64,000 nucleotides of DNA from Martinezella rhizogenes (GCF_000799715.1 NZ_JUHG01000017.1:248001-312000); one strand, 5' to 3'. Shown: positions 25,475 through 33,631, counted from the first letter of the stretch. Translations and numbers: made by a program. The notes: generated from the letters alone by a model not told the origin.

Positions 25475-26253
25475 CCCTTTATCCTTTTGAACGGTGCAAA
25501 CCAGCCGAGGCCGTCGAGCGTATGGTTTCGCGGAATATATTCGCAGCCGATGAAGCCCTCATAGCCGAGCCGGTCGATCTCGGCGAAGAGATATGCGTCG
25601 TTCAGCTCCTCGCTGCATGGTTCCTGCCTTGATGGCACGCTCGCGGTCTGGATATGGCCGATGATCGGCATCATCTCGCGCAAGGCGATTGCGACATCGC
25701 CATGCATGATCTGCCGATGGTAGATGTCGAACTGAAGCTTGAGATTGGGGCGGGCCAACTCCCCGATCAACAATCGCGCACGATTGAAGTCATTGAGGAA
25801 ATAGCCCGGCATGTTGCGCCCGTTGATCGGCTCGAGCACGAGGTCCAGCCCTTTTTCGGCAAGCCGTCCGGCGCAATATTCGACGGAACGGCGATAGGCG
25901 CGGATAGCCGCTTCGTCGTCGGGCTTGGCCAGGCCGGCCATCAGGTGCAGGCGCTTGACGCCGGTTGCCTCGGCATAGTCGAGCGCTTTCTCCACATTCG
26001 ACTTCATCTCCTCGAAGCGATCGGGAAGGGCCGCAAGCCCTCGCTCGCCGCCGTTCCAGTCGCCGGGCGGCATGTTGAAAAGCGCTTGGGTCAATCCGTT
26101 GCGCTTGAGCCGTTCCGCGATTGCTTCCGGCGCGAATTCATAGGGGAAGAGGTATTCGACGGCGGTAAAACCGGCTTCAGCCGCCGCGTCGAAGCGGTCG
26201 AGAAACTGCCACTCGTTGAACATCATCGTCAGGTTGGCCGCAAAGACGGGCAT
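25471..26253 (-). CDS. otnI: 2-oxo-tetronate isomerase (hydroxypyruvate isomerase family)
   Basis: 260-residue TIM-barrel isomerase that interconverts 2-oxo- and 3-oxo-tetronate. Family marks are the start FAANLTMMFNEWQFLDRFDAAAEAGFTAVEYLFPYE, the catalytic glutamate region LVLEPINGRNMPGYFLND, LQFDIYHRQIMHGDV, the loop HIQTASVPSRQEP, and GFIGCEYIP near the end. Length is as for Hyi/OtnI. GGAGAC lies upstream of the ATG. It sits between the dehydrogenase and kinase genes, which favours OtnI over a hydroxypyruvate isomerase. Confidence 0.92.
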   Translation of the reverse strand: MPVFAANLTMMFNEWQFLDRFDAAAEAGFTAVEYLFPYEFAPEAIAERLKRNGLTQALFNMPPGDWNGGERGLAALPDRFEEMKSNVEKALDYAEATGVKRLHLMAGLAKPDDEAAIRAYRRSVEYCAGRLAEKGLDLVLEPINGRNMPGYFLNDFNRARLLIGELARPNLKLQFDIYHRQIMHGDVAIALREMMPIIGHIQTASVPSRQEPCSEELNDAYLFAEIDRLGYEGFIGCEYIPRNHTLDGLGWFAPFKRIKG

Positions 26254-26291
26254 GCTGATTGTCTCCGTTTACTGCTTGCGCGTTTCGTCGC

Positions 26292-27215
26292 TCATGTGTT
26301 CGGCAGAACCGTGCCCGAAAGCTGCGCATAGAGCCGGGCAAGCGAGGCGTCATCGTCGCGTCCCATGCCCGCACCCGATGCGGCAAGATACATCTGTAGC
26401 GCGGCGGCGGCGAGCGGGGTCGGATAGCGCTCCGTGCGGGCCATGTCCTGTACGATGCCGAGATCCTTGACGAAAATCTCGATGGCGCTGCGTGGTGAAT
26501 AGTCTCCTTCGAGAACGTGCGGCACCCGGTTTTCGAACATCCAGGAATTCCCGGCCGAAGCGGTGATCACCTCATAGACCTTGTCGAGATCGAGCCCCTG
26601 TTTGGCCGCGAAGGTGATCGCCTCGCAGGCGGCGGCGATATGCACGCCGGCCAGAAGCTGATTGATCATCTTGAAGGCCGCGCCGGTTCCGGCGTCGTCA
26701 CCCAGCTCGTAGACCTTGCCGGCCATGGCGTCGAGTGCCGGGCGCGCGGCATCGAAGGCCAACTTCGTGCCAGACGCCATGATGGTCAGCTCGCCGCTGG
26801 CGGCCTTGACCGCGCCGCCTGAGATCGGCGCGTCGAGATAATGCAGGCCGAGTGCCGTGCAACGCTCCGCCAGATCACGGGCAACCGCCGGATCCATGGT
26901 CGCCGACGAGATGAAGACTGCCCCGGGCTTCATGGTGTCTGCGACATCGCCGGCGCCGAAGAGAACGTCCCTGGTCTGCCCGCCGTTGACGACGACGGAG
27001 ACCACGATATCGGCATCTTTTGCCGCCGCTGCCGGGCTCGCGGCACCCCGTCCGCCCTCGCTGACGAAACGATCGATCGCGGCGGCCGATATGTCGTAGC
27101 CGACGACGTCGAGGCCGGCGCGCTTCATGGACCGCGCCATGCCGAGGCCCATGGATCCCAAACCGATCACGGCGGCGACAAGCTGATGTTGCGAGTTTTC
27201 AGCGGAGGATGACAT
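26292..27215 (-). CDS. ltnD: L-threonate-type NAD-dependent dehydrogenase (3-hydroxyisobutyrate dehydrogenase family)
   Basis: 307-residue beta-hydroxyacid dehydrogenase. It has the dinucleotide motif AVIGLGSMGLGMARSMKRAG (about residues 14-33), the substrate loop LHYLDAPISGGAVKAASGEL and the catalytic lysine in GTGAAFKMINQLLAG. In this operon it most likely oxidises threonate (or erythronate) to 2-oxo-tetronate, the first pathway step. It begins after a strong 11-bp hairpin that separates it from the transporter gene and is followed 38 nt later by otnI. The symbol is by pathway analogy, and other 3-carbon-hydroxyacid substrates are possible. Confidence 0.82.
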   Translation of the reverse strand: MSSSAENSQHQLVAAVIGLGSMGLGMARSMKRAGLDVVGYDISAAAIDRFVSEGGRGAASPAAAAKDADIVVSVVVNGGQTRDVLFGAGDVADTMKPGAVFISSATMDPAVARDLAERCTALGLHYLDAPISGGAVKAASGELTIMASGTKLAFDAARPALDAMAGKVYELGDDAGTGAAFKMINQLLAGVHIAAACEAITFAAKQGLDLDKVYEVITASAGNSWMFENRVPHVLEGDYSPRSAIEIFVKDLGIVQDMARTERYPTPLAAAALQMYLAASGAGMGRDDDASLARLYAQLSGTVLPNT

Positions 27216-27247
27216 GTCGATATCCTTGCAATGTCCTAGGGGTGTGC

Positions 27248-27276
27248 GGTCCTCCGGCCGTTGGCGCCGGAGGACC
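27248..27276 (-). terminator. Intercistronic 11-bp hairpin between MFS and dehydrogenase genes
   Basis: GGTCCTCCGGC (27248-27258) and GCCGGAGGACC (27266-27276) form a perfect stem with a 7-base loop. On the minus strand, where the operon runs, no U-tract follows, so partial attenuation or mRNA protection is more likely than termination. Confidence 0.55.
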
Positions 27277-27283
27277 TTTCATT

Positions 27284-28600
27284 CTAGCGATTGACGCTTT
27301 TTGCCGGAACGGTCAGCACGGCGATGGATCCGATGACGAGCGCTGCCGCCAGAAAATACATGCCGGCTGAGGTGCTGCCGGTGAGGTCCTTGAGATAGCC
27401 AACCAGAAACGGGCCGAGGAAGCCAGCGAGATTGCCGACCGAATTGATCCAGGCGATGCCTGCCGCCGCCCCGGTGCCGGCAAGGAAAGCTGTCGGCAGT
27501 GACCAGAACAGGGGTGCGCAGCTGATGGCGCCTGCCGCGGCAAGCGAAAGAGCGATGATCGAAAATGTCGTGCTGGTGCTGGCGGTGGCGGCGATAAAGC
27601 CGACCGCGGCGATCAGGGCGGGCACGACAAGGTGCCAGCGGCGTTCGCGATGCCGGTCGGCGGAACGGCCGAGCGCGATCATGACGACGAAGGTACAGAT
27701 GTAGGGAATGGCCGAGACCAGGCCGATATTGAGGTTTCCGACAACGCCGCTCGCCTTGACGATGGTCGGCATCCAGAAGTTCAGGCCGTATTGTCCGAGG
27801 ACGAAGCAGAAATAGATCAGGCACATCAGCCAGACGCGGCCGTCGCGCAGGGTGCTTGCAACATCATGCGGGCTTGACGATTTGGCGCGGTCTTCCGCTT
27901 CGATATTGGTGGTCAGAATGGCCTTTTCGTCCGCAGTCAGCCATTTGGCATCGCTGATCCTGTCATCGAGATAGAAGAACACCAGCACGCCGAGGAGTAT
28001 TGCCGGAACGGCCTCGATCAGGAACATCCATTGCCAGCCGGAAAGGCCATGCGTTCCATGGAAACTATCCATGAGGAAGCCGGACAGCGGATTGCCGAAG
28101 ATGGCCGATACGGGGATCGCCGACATGAAGGTCGTGATGATCTTGGCGCGATGGCGGGCCGGATACCAGGAGGTGAGATAGAGAATAAGGCCCGGGAAGA
28201 AGCCGGCTTCGGCAATGCCGAGCAGGAAACGCAGGATATAGAAGATGGTTTCGGACGTAGTCAGCATGAAGGCGGCTGACACGATACCCCAGGTCACCAT
28301 GATGCGGGCGATCCATACCCGCGCGCCGACCTTGTTCATGATGACGTTGCTCGGGACTTCAAACAGGAAGTAGCCGATGAAGAAGATGCCGGCGCCGATC
28401 CCGTAGGCGGCTTCCGACAGGCCGAGTTCGCTCGACATCTGCAACTTGGCAAAGCCGACATTCACGCGGTCGAGATAGGCGACGATGTAGCAAAGCACCA
28501 GAAAGGGCACGATTCGCCAAAAGACCTTGCGGTATGCAAGGTCCTCGACCGGATTGCCGGCGCGCTCGCCCTGGGCTGTGGCCTGCGCTTGAAATGTCAT
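27284..28600 (-). CDS. MFS transporter, anion:cation symporter (acid-sugar) type
   Basis: 438-residue major facilitator with about 12 membrane helices. The first-helix region FWRIVPFLVLCYIVAYLDRVNVGFAKLQM and the following GLSEAAYGIGAGIFFIGYFLFEVPSNVI are typical of the ACS family that takes up galactonate, tartrate, glucarate or threonate. The start at 28600 is set by GGAGGAGGAC 5 nt before it; a longer upstream frame runs through the operator region and is rejected. As first gene of the operon it probably imports the tetronate. It is divergent from the LacI regulator across three operators. Confidence 0.9.
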   Translation of the reverse strand: MTFQAQATAQGERAGNPVEDLAYRKVFWRIVPFLVLCYIVAYLDRVNVGFAKLQMSSELGLSEAAYGIGAGIFFIGYFLFEVPSNVIMNKVGARVWIARIMVTWGIVSAAFMLTTSETIFYILRFLLGIAEAGFFPGLILYLTSWYPARHRAKIITTFMSAIPVSAIFGNPLSGFLMDSFHGTHGLSGWQWMFLIEAVPAILLGVLVFFYLDDRISDAKWLTADEKAILTTNIEAEDRAKSSSPHDVASTLRDGRVWLMCLIYFCFVLGQYGLNFWMPTIVKASGVVGNLNIGLVSAIPYICTFVVMIALGRSADRHRERRWHLVVPALIAAVGFIAATASTSTTFSIIALSLAAAGAISCAPLFWSLPTAFLAGTGAAAGIAWINSVGNLAGFLGPFLVGYLKDLTGSTSAGMYFLAAALVIGSIAVLTVPAKSVNR

Positions 28601-28668
28601 GATGTCCTCCTCCGAATGGAAAAGCCGGGGTCCCTCCAGAACCTTCTTCCGGCCGCGCGCCCTAAAAT

Positions 28669-28682
28669 TGGCAGCGCTGCCA
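28669..28682. promoter_or_regulatory. LacI-type operator O1
   Basis: TGGCAGCGCTGCCA is a perfect 14-bp palindrome, nearest of three to the MFS gene. Its centre is 32 bp from that of the next copy, about three helical turns. It is the expected binding site of the divergent LacI-family regulator. Confidence 0.85.
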
Positions 28683-28699
28683 TTTCTCGTTACTGTATT

Positions 28700-28715
28700 T
28701 TGGCAGCGCTGCCAA
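28700..28715. promoter_or_regulatory. LacI-type operator O2
   Basis: TTGGCAGCGCTGCCAA is a perfect 16-bp palindrome, the best of the three copies, with the central CG typical of LacI/PurR-type sites. It lies midway between the transporter operon and the regulator gene, so it could control both promoters. Confidence 0.88.
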
Positions 28716-28721
28716 TGGGAA

Positions 28722-28739
28722 TTTGGCGGCGCTGCCAAA
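28722..28739. promoter_or_regulatory. LacI-type operator O3
   Basis: TTTGGCGGCGCTGCCAAA is an 18-bp palindrome with one mismatched pair. Its centre is 23 bp from O2. It is nearest the regulator gene and a likely autoregulatory site. Confidence 0.82.
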
Positions 28740-28836
28740 AATCTTGTGTTAAAGGAGCGGGACGTGGAAAATGGCCACGGGAACACGAGCTTCCGTGCGA
28801 CTATAATGCGGAGCCGCATAGGGGTTTTCAGGGAAC

Positions 28837-29835
28837 ATGAACGTCAAACCTCAGCCCACGGTCACGCTTTCAGAGGTTGCCGAAGCGGCCGGGGTGGGCG
28901 AGAGCACGGTCTCGCGCGTGCTTCGCAATCACGGCTCGTTTTCCAAGAAGACGCATGATCGCGTCATGGCGGCAGTCGAACGTCTCGGCTACGTGCCCAA
29001 CCGTATCGCCGGAGCGCTCGCCTCGGCGGGATCGCGCCTCGTCGCCTTCGTCATCCCGTCGCTCTCCAATATCGTGTTTCCGGACGTGCTGCGTGGCGCG
29101 GGCGGGGTGCTTGAGGCGAGCCGTTATCAATCGGTCTTCGCCGTGACCGATTATGATCCGGACCGGGAAGAGGCGATGGTCGCGGCCATGCTCGCCTGGC
29201 GGCCGTCGGCCGTCATGCTGGCTGGCCTGGAACACAGCGAGGGAACGGCGAAAATGCTGCGCGCGAGCGGTTGCCGTGTCGTGGAACTGCTCGACCTCGA
29301 TGGTACGGCGCTCGACCTCGCGGTCGGTTTCTCAAACGCCGTGGCGGCGCGCGTGAGTGCGGAATTTATGCTGCGGCGCGGCTATCGCCGCATCGGCTAT
29401 GTCGGCCATGATCTGGTGCGCGACACGCGTGCGGGCAAGCGTTTCGCAGCCTTCTGCGCCGCGCTGGAAGCAGAAGGCAAGCCGCTTGCGGGCCGCGAAA
29501 TTCATCCAGGCGCATCCTCGGTCGAGGCCGGCCGGCTCGGGCTCGAAAGGCTGCTTGCGCGTGTGCCGAACCTCGATGCCATCTATTTCTCCAACGACGA
29601 CATGGCGTTGGGCGGCTATTTCCACTGCATGGCGCGGGGCATTTCCATTCCGTCGCAACTGGCCATTTTCGGTTACAACGGTCTGGATATGGCCAGGGTG
29701 ACGCCGCAGCCATTGTCGACCATCCGCACTCCGCGCGTGGCGGTAGGGCAGGTCGCCGCTCAACTCGTGCTCGACGACGCGCCTTCGCAAACCATCGATC
29801 TCGGTTTTGAACTGATCGAAGGCGAGACCGCCTGA
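28837..29835 (+). CDS. LacI-family regulator of the acid-sugar operon
   Basis: 332-residue LacI-family repressor. The N-terminal helix-turn-helix and hinge read TLSEVAEAAGVGESTVSRVLRNHGSFSKKTHDRVMAAVERLGYVPN (about residues 9-55). They are followed by a periplasmic-binding-protein-like effector domain with SRLVAFVIPSLSNIVFPDVLRGA, and LDAIYFSNDDMALGGY near residues 247-262. It has an AGGGAAC site. Divergent from the MFS-ltnD-otnI-otnK-otnC operon across three near-identical palindromes, it almost certainly controls that operon and itself. The inducer is probably a tetronate pathway intermediate. Confidence 0.93.
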   Translation: MNVKPQPTVTLSEVAEAAGVGESTVSRVLRNHGSFSKKTHDRVMAAVERLGYVPNRIAGALASAGSRLVAFVIPSLSNIVFPDVLRGAGGVLEASRYQSVFAVTDYDPDREEAMVAAMLAWRPSAVMLAGLEHSEGTAKMLRASGCRVVELLDLDGTALDLAVGFSNAVAARVSAEFMLRRGYRRIGYVGHDLVRDTRAGKRFAAFCAALEAEGKPLAGREIHPGASSVEAGRLGLERLLARVPNLDAIYFSNDDMALGGYFHCMARGISIPSQLAIFGYNGLDMARVTPQPLSTIRTPRVAVGQVAAQLVLDDAPSQTIDLGFELIEGETA

Positions 29836-29992
29836 CGACAAGCGGATGTAATCCGCGTCGTCCGCAAACCACCTCTGAATATCGACTGAAGTCGACGCGC
29901 TCCGTGCGTGCCTCGTGCTGACGCTGAAGGTGCTTATGGAAAGGCGCTGGCGCGGTTGCATCTGCGCGCGCAGATTCTGCCTCTCCCAACGC

Positions 29993-30023
29993 TTGACAAT
30001 TCTCAAATTGCATTGCTCAATAT
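29993..30023 (+). promoter_or_regulatory. Putative sigma-70-type promoter
   Basis: A consensus TTGACA at 29993-29998 is followed by weak -10 candidates (CTCAAT after 17 bases, or CAATAT after 19). It lies immediately upstream of the paired operators, so bound repressor would cover the start site. The preceding 157 bases after the LacI gene show no gene. Confidence 0.5.
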
Positions 30024-30027
30024 GAAA

Positions 30028-30043
30028 GTCCAGTAAACTGGAC
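30028..30043. promoter_or_regulatory. Tandem operator, copy 1
   Basis: GTCCAGTAAACTGGAC has 7-bp arms around a 2-base centre. It is the first of two sites of form GTCCA-N6-TGGAC set exactly 20 bp apart, just downstream of the putative promoter. Confidence 0.65.
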
Positions 30044-30047
30044 ACAT

Positions 30048-30063
30048 GTCCATAATATTGGAC
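30048..30063. promoter_or_regulatory. Tandem operator, copy 2
   Basis: GTCCATAATATTGGAC repeats the GTCCA-N6-TGGAC pattern 20 bp after copy 1, so both face the same side of the helix. It ends 31 bases before the binding-protein start. The IclR-family regulator at the end of the operon is the likely binder. Confidence 0.65.
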
Positions 30064-30094
30064 ATTGAAAACAACTATCTGACAGGGGAACGTC

Positions 30095-30943
30095 ATGACC
30101 GTCTCACTTCGCGCCAGCCTGCTTTCGCTGGCCACAGCCTTCCTTATTTCTGCAATGCCCGCCGCCGCCCAGCAGGCCAAAAGCAAGCTCGACGAGGTGC
30201 TTGCTCGCGGCCATCTCGTCATGGGCACTGGCAGCACCAATGCGCCGTGGCACTTCAAGAGCGCCGATGACAAGCTTCAAGGATTTGACATCGACATGGG
30301 CCGCATCGTCGCCAAGGCGCTGTTCGGCGATCCGGACAAGATCGAGTTCGTCAACCAGTCTTCCGACGCGCGTATCCCGAACATCACCACCGACAAGGTC
30401 GACCTGACCTGCCAGTTCATGACAGTCACCGGCGAACGCGCGCAGCAGATCGCCTTCACCATCCCCTACTATCGCGAGGGCGTCGGGCTGATGCTGAAGG
30501 CCGATGGCAAATACGCGGATTATGCCACGCTCAAGGCCGCCGGTTCGTCCGTCACGATCTCCGTGCTCCAGAACGTCTATGCTGAGGCGATGGTGCATGC
30601 CGCCCTGCCGGACGCGACCGTCGACCAGTATGAATCGGTGGATCTGATCTATCAGGCGCTGGAATCCGGCCGCTCCGACGCGGTCGCAACCGACCAGTCA
30701 TCGCTTGCCTGGTACATGACGCAGAACCCCGGCCGCTACAAGGATGCCGGCTACGGCTGGAACCCGCAGACCTATGCCTGCGGCGTCAAGCGCGGTGACC
30801 AGGACTGGCTGAACTTCGTCAACACCGCCCTGCATGAGGCAATGACCGGCGTCGAGTTCGACTTCTATGCCAAGTCCTACAAGACCTGGTTCGGCAAGGA
30901 TCTGGCACCGCCGCAAATCGGCTTCCCAGTCGAATACAAGTGA
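30095..30943 (+). CDS. Amino-acid-type (family 3) ABC substrate-binding protein
   Basis: 282-residue periplasmic binding protein with signal peptide MTVSLRASLLSLATAFLISAMPAAAQQ. The mature part follows the family 3 pattern: LDEVLARGHLVMGTGSTNAPWHFK, then LQGFDIDMGRIVAKALFG, and the acidic binding region SSDARIPNITTDKVDLTCQFMTVTGERAQQIAFTIPYY. A GGGGAA site precedes the ATG. It heads an operon with two permeases, an ATPase and a RidA protein. The ligand is probably an amino acid or an imine/keto-acid-forming derivative, and cannot be specified further. Confidence 0.9.
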   Translation: MTVSLRASLLSLATAFLISAMPAAAQQAKSKLDEVLARGHLVMGTGSTNAPWHFKSADDKLQGFDIDMGRIVAKALFGDPDKIEFVNQSSDARIPNITTDKVDLTCQFMTVTGERAQQIAFTIPYYREGVGLMLKADGKYADYATLKAAGSSVTISVLQNVYAEAMVHAALPDATVDQYESVDLIYQALESGRSDAVATDQSSLAWYMTQNPGRYKDAGYGWNPQTYACGVKRGDQDWLNFVNTALHEAMTGVEFDFYAKSYKTWFGKDLAPPQIGFPVEYK

Positions 30944-30951
30944 TATCGTCG

Positions 30952-30978
30952 AGGACGGAAGGTCGCCTTCCGTCCTTT
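30952..30978 (+). terminator. 11-bp hairpin between binding protein and permease genes
   Basis: AGGACGGAAGG (30952-30962) pairs with CCTTCCGTCCT (30966-30976) across a 3-base loop, followed by TT. It lies 9 bases after the binding-protein stop and probably lowers read-through into the permeases. Confidence 0.65.
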
Positions 30979-31005
30979 CCTCACCCTTGATTGCAGGATT
31001 GCGCC

Positions 31006-31668
31006 ATGGGTTATACGCTCAATTTCGCCGCCGTCTGGCGCAGCTTCGACCAGCTTCTCGAAGGTCTGCTGCTCAGTCTCGGTCTGGCTTTCATTTCCAT
31101 CCTGATCGGTGCCTTGATCGGCCTGCTCGTCGCTTTCGCCCTGACGGCGAAAAGCGGCTGGGTCCGGCGGCCCGCCGCACTTTACGTGACGGTCATCCGT
31201 AATCTGCCGATCCTTGTGCTGGTTCTCTTTGCCTATTTCGCCTTGCCGCAGATGGGCTTTCGTATCGGTAAGGTCCAGAGTTTCATCGCGGTGCTGTCGA
31301 TCTATTCGGGTGCCTATCTGGCCGAGGTCTTTCGTGCCGGCCTGCTGTCCATCCCGAAGGGACTGTCGGAAGCTGGCCTTGCCATCGGCCTGACGCCGAT
31401 GCAGATCCGCGTCTCGATCATCGCGCCTTTGATGTTCCGCAATGTGCTGCCCTCGCTTTCCTCGACGGTGATCTCGCTCTTTAAGGACACCTCGCTTGCG
31501 GCGGCCATCGCCGTACCGGAGCTGACCTTCGAGGCACGAAAGATCAATGTCGAAAGCTTTCGCGTCATCGAGACATGGCTCGTCACCTCCGGCCTCTACG
31601 TCTTCACCTGTGTCGTGCTGGCCGCGCTGATGCGCGTCGTCGAGCGCCGCCTTGCCGTCCCGAGGTGA
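31006..31668 (+). CDS. Amino-acid ABC permease 1 (HisM/GltJ type)
   Basis: 220-residue permease. The start at 31006 has AGGA upstream and gives the family N-terminus MGYTLNFAAVWRSFDQLLEGLLLSLGLAF. It shows about five helices, with the pore region VIRNLPILVLVLFAYFALPQMG and the ATPase-coupling loop PKGLSEAGLAIGLTPMQIRVSIIAPLMFRNVLPSL. The gap to the second permease is only 4 nt. With that partner it forms the membrane pore of a polar-amino-acid-type importer. Confidence 0.92.
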   Translation: MGYTLNFAAVWRSFDQLLEGLLLSLGLAFISILIGALIGLLVAFALTAKSGWVRRPAALYVTVIRNLPILVLVLFAYFALPQMGFRIGKVQSFIAVLSIYSGAYLAEVFRAGLLSIPKGLSEAGLAIGLTPMQIRVSIIAPLMFRNVLPSLSSTVISLFKDTSLAAAIAVPELTFEARKINVESFRVIETWLVTSGLYVFTCVVLAALMRVVERRLAVPR

Positions 31669-31672
31669 TGTC

Positions 31673-32338
31673 ATGACCGATTTTACCGCTTTTCTCGATC
31701 AGCTCTGGATCGCGCGTCTCGCCATTCTCAAGGGGCTTGGCCTCACGGTGTCCATCTCGCTGCTTGCGATCGTCGTCGGCTCGCTGCTCGGCGTCCTCGT
31801 CGGGCTTTGCCTCGTCTATGGCAATCCGGTGCTGCGCTTTTTCGTGCGGGTCTATACGGATTTCGTCCGGGGGACGCCGGTTCTGGTTCTGGTTTTGGCC
31901 AGCTACTATGTCCTGTCGACTATCGGCATCGATCTCGGCCCATTCCAGGCCGGTGTTTTCGCGCTCGCAATCTTCTGCTCCTCGCATGTCGGCGAGATCG
32001 TGCGCGGCGGGTTGCAGGCGATCCCGAGGGGGCAGACCGAAGCGGCAAAGGCGATCGGGCTCACCTTCCGCCAGACCTTTGCCTATGTGCTCTGGCCGCA
32101 GGCGCTGCGCCAGTTCCTGCCAGCCTGGGTGAACACCGCGGCCGAGATGGTCAAGGCCTCGACGCTGCTATCCGTCATCGGCGTCGCCGAGTTGCTGCTG
32201 CGCATGCAGGAGATCATCTCGCGCAATTTCATGAGCCTCCAATTCTATTTCTTCGCGGGGCTTTTGTACTTCGTCATCAATTACGGCATCGAGCGTCTCG
32301 GCAAATATGTCGAGCGCAAGACCGCCGTTCCGTCGTGA
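31673..32338 (+). CDS. Amino-acid ABC permease 2
   Basis: 221-residue partner permease. It has VYTDFVRGTPVLVLVLASYYVL, followed by GEIVRGGLQAIPRGQTEAAKAIGLTFRQTFAYVLWPQALRQFLP, the ATPase-coupling EAA-type loop. The ATG at 31673 is preferred to an upstream in-frame ATG because it follows the previous stop by 4 nt and has GAGGTGATGTC in place as ribosome site. It lies 13 nt before the ATPase gene. Confidence 0.92.
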   Translation: MTDFTAFLDQLWIARLAILKGLGLTVSISLLAIVVGSLLGVLVGLCLVYGNPVLRFFVRVYTDFVRGTPVLVLVLASYYVLSTIGIDLGPFQAGVFALAIFCSSHVGEIVRGGLQAIPRGQTEAAKAIGLTFRQTFAYVLWPQALRQFLPAWVNTAAEMVKASTLLSVIGVAELLLRMQEIISRNFMSLQFYFFAGLLYFVINYGIERLGKYVERKTAVPS

Positions 32339-32351
32339 GGGCTCGATCATC

Positions 32352-33122
32352 ATGAGCAAGATACTTCTCGAAATACAGGGGCTGCGCAAGCAATACGGCC
32401 CGGTCGAGGTACTGAAGGGCGTCGACTGCACCATGCGGGAGGGCGAGGTCATTTCGATCATCGGCTCCTCTGGCTCGGGCAAGACGACGATGCTCCGCTG
32501 CATCAATATGCTCGAGGAATTCCAGGGCGGGCGGATCCTGCTCGAGGGCGAGCCGATCGGCTATGACGACGCCGGTGGCGCGCGCCGGCGCAAGAGCGAA
32601 AAGGACATCGCCCGCCAGCGGGCGCTGACCGGCATGGCCTTCCAGCAATTCAATCTCTTCCCGCATATGACGGCTGCCCGCAACGTCATGCTCGGGCTTA
32701 TCAAGGTCAAGAAGATGCACCGCGACGAGGCTCGCGCGGTTGCCGAGACATGGCTCGAACGGGTGGGCCTGGCATCCCGCGCCGATCATTATCCGGGCCA
32801 GCTTTCCGGCGGTCAGCAGCAGCGTGTGGCAATCGCCCGCGCCATTGCCATGACCCCACGGCTAATGCTTTTCGACGAGGTGACTTCGGCGCTCGACCCC
32901 GAACTGGTCGGCGAGGTGCTGCAGGTGATCAAGGGACTTGCCGCCGATGGCATGAGCATGCTGCTCGTCACCCATGAGATGCACTTTGCCTACGAGGTCT
33001 CGTCGCGGGTCATCTTCATGAATCAGGGCCTTATCGGCGAGGAGGGCGATCCGAAGGAGATGTTCGTCAAGCCGAAGACAGAACGGCTTGCCGAATTCCT
33101 GAAGACGTCCAGCTTCAACTGA
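32352..33122 (+). CDS. Amino-acid ABC transporter ATPase (GlnQ/HisP type)
   Basis: 256-residue ATPase. It has Walker A GSSGSGKTT (about residues 39-47), Q-loop FQQFNLFPHMTAARNVMLGL, signature LSGGQQQRV, Walker B LMLFDEVTSALDPE and the switch histidine in LLVTHEMHFAYEVSSR. The length is normal for polar-amino-acid importers. The start has GAGGG upstream. It is followed by an 8-bp hairpin (33127-33147) and then the RidA gene. Confidence 0.93.
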   Translation: MSKILLEIQGLRKQYGPVEVLKGVDCTMREGEVISIIGSSGSGKTTMLRCINMLEEFQGGRILLEGEPIGYDDAGGARRRKSEKDIARQRALTGMAFQQFNLFPHMTAARNVMLGLIKVKKMHRDEARAVAETWLERVGLASRADHYPGQLSGGQQQRVAIARAIAMTPRLMLFDEVTSALDPELVGEVLQVIKGLAADGMSMLLVTHEMHFAYEVSSRVIFMNQGLIGEEGDPKEMFVKPKTERLAEFLKTSSFN

Positions 33123-33126
33123 ATGA

Positions 33127-33147
33127 CAGGCGGCCTTGTGCCGCCTG
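33127..33147 (+). terminator. 8-bp hairpin between ATPase and ridA genes
   Basis: CAGGCGGC (33127-33134) and GCCGCCTG (33140-33147) form a perfect stem with a CTTGT loop 5 bases after the ATPase stop. No T-tract follows. Confidence 0.5.
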
Positions 33148-33184
33148 CTGACATATAGAATCCAGAAGAAAAGAGAGAGGTCAT

Positions 33185-33574
33185 ATGACTATCAAGCGTT
33201 ACGGTGCCGGCGAAACCGGAGCCGGCGGGCAAGCCCTGCCTTTTGCCCGCGCGGTCGAAGCCAATGGCTGGCTGCATGTTTCCGGTCAGGTCGCGATGGA
33301 GAAAGGCGAGATCGTCGGTGGCGGCATTATCGCGGAAACCCGCAAGGCCATCGAAAACCTGATCGCCATCCTTCACGAAGCCGGCTATGGCATCGAGGAT
33401 GTGGTTCGCGTCGGTGTATGGCTTGACGATCCCCGCGACTTCTGGAGCTTCAACGGCGTCTATGCGGAGTATTTCGGCAAGAACCCGCCGGCGCGCGCTT
33501 GTGTTCAGTCCCGGATGATGGTCGATTGCAAGGTGGAAGTCGATTGCGTCGCCTATCGCGCCGATAGAGGTTGA
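33185..33574 (+). CDS. RidA/YjgF-family protein
   Basis: 129-residue member of the RidA (YjgF/YER057c/UK114) family, whose founders hydrolyse reactive enamine/imine intermediates made by amino-acid enzymes. It opens with AGGQALPFARAVEANGWLHVSGQVAMEKGEIVGGGI and has the family's C-terminal NGVYAEYFGKNPPARACVQSRMMVDCKVEVDCVAYR. The Arg near residue 110 (PARACVQ), needed for catalysis in RidA, is present. A GAGAGG site lies upstream. Placement in an amino-acid importer operon suggests it acts on the imported compound's deamination product. Confidence 0.88.
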   Translation: MTIKRYGAGETGAGGQALPFARAVEANGWLHVSGQVAMEKGEIVGGGIIAETRKAIENLIAILHEAGYGIEDVVRVGVWLDDPRDFWSFNGVYAEYFGKNPPARACVQSRMMVDCKVEVDCVAYRADRG

Positions 33575-33582
33575 GTTGTTCG

Positions 33583-33605
33583 GGCGCGACTGTCACGGTC
33601 GCGCC
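33583..33605 (+). terminator. Hairpin between ridA and iclR-type genes
   Basis: GGCGCGAC (33583-33590) and GTCGCGCC (33598-33605) form a perfect 8-bp stem with a 7-base loop, 9 bases after the ridA stop. It may terminate or attenuate transcription before the regulator. Confidence 0.5.
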
Positions 33606-33631
33606 TATTCCCCGGAAATGGAGCATGTTTG

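Noticed and set aside
28601..28819. 73-codon N-terminal extension of the MFS transporter
   Set aside because: It would run through the three operator palindromes, and a perfect GGAGGAGGAC site precedes the ATG at 28600.
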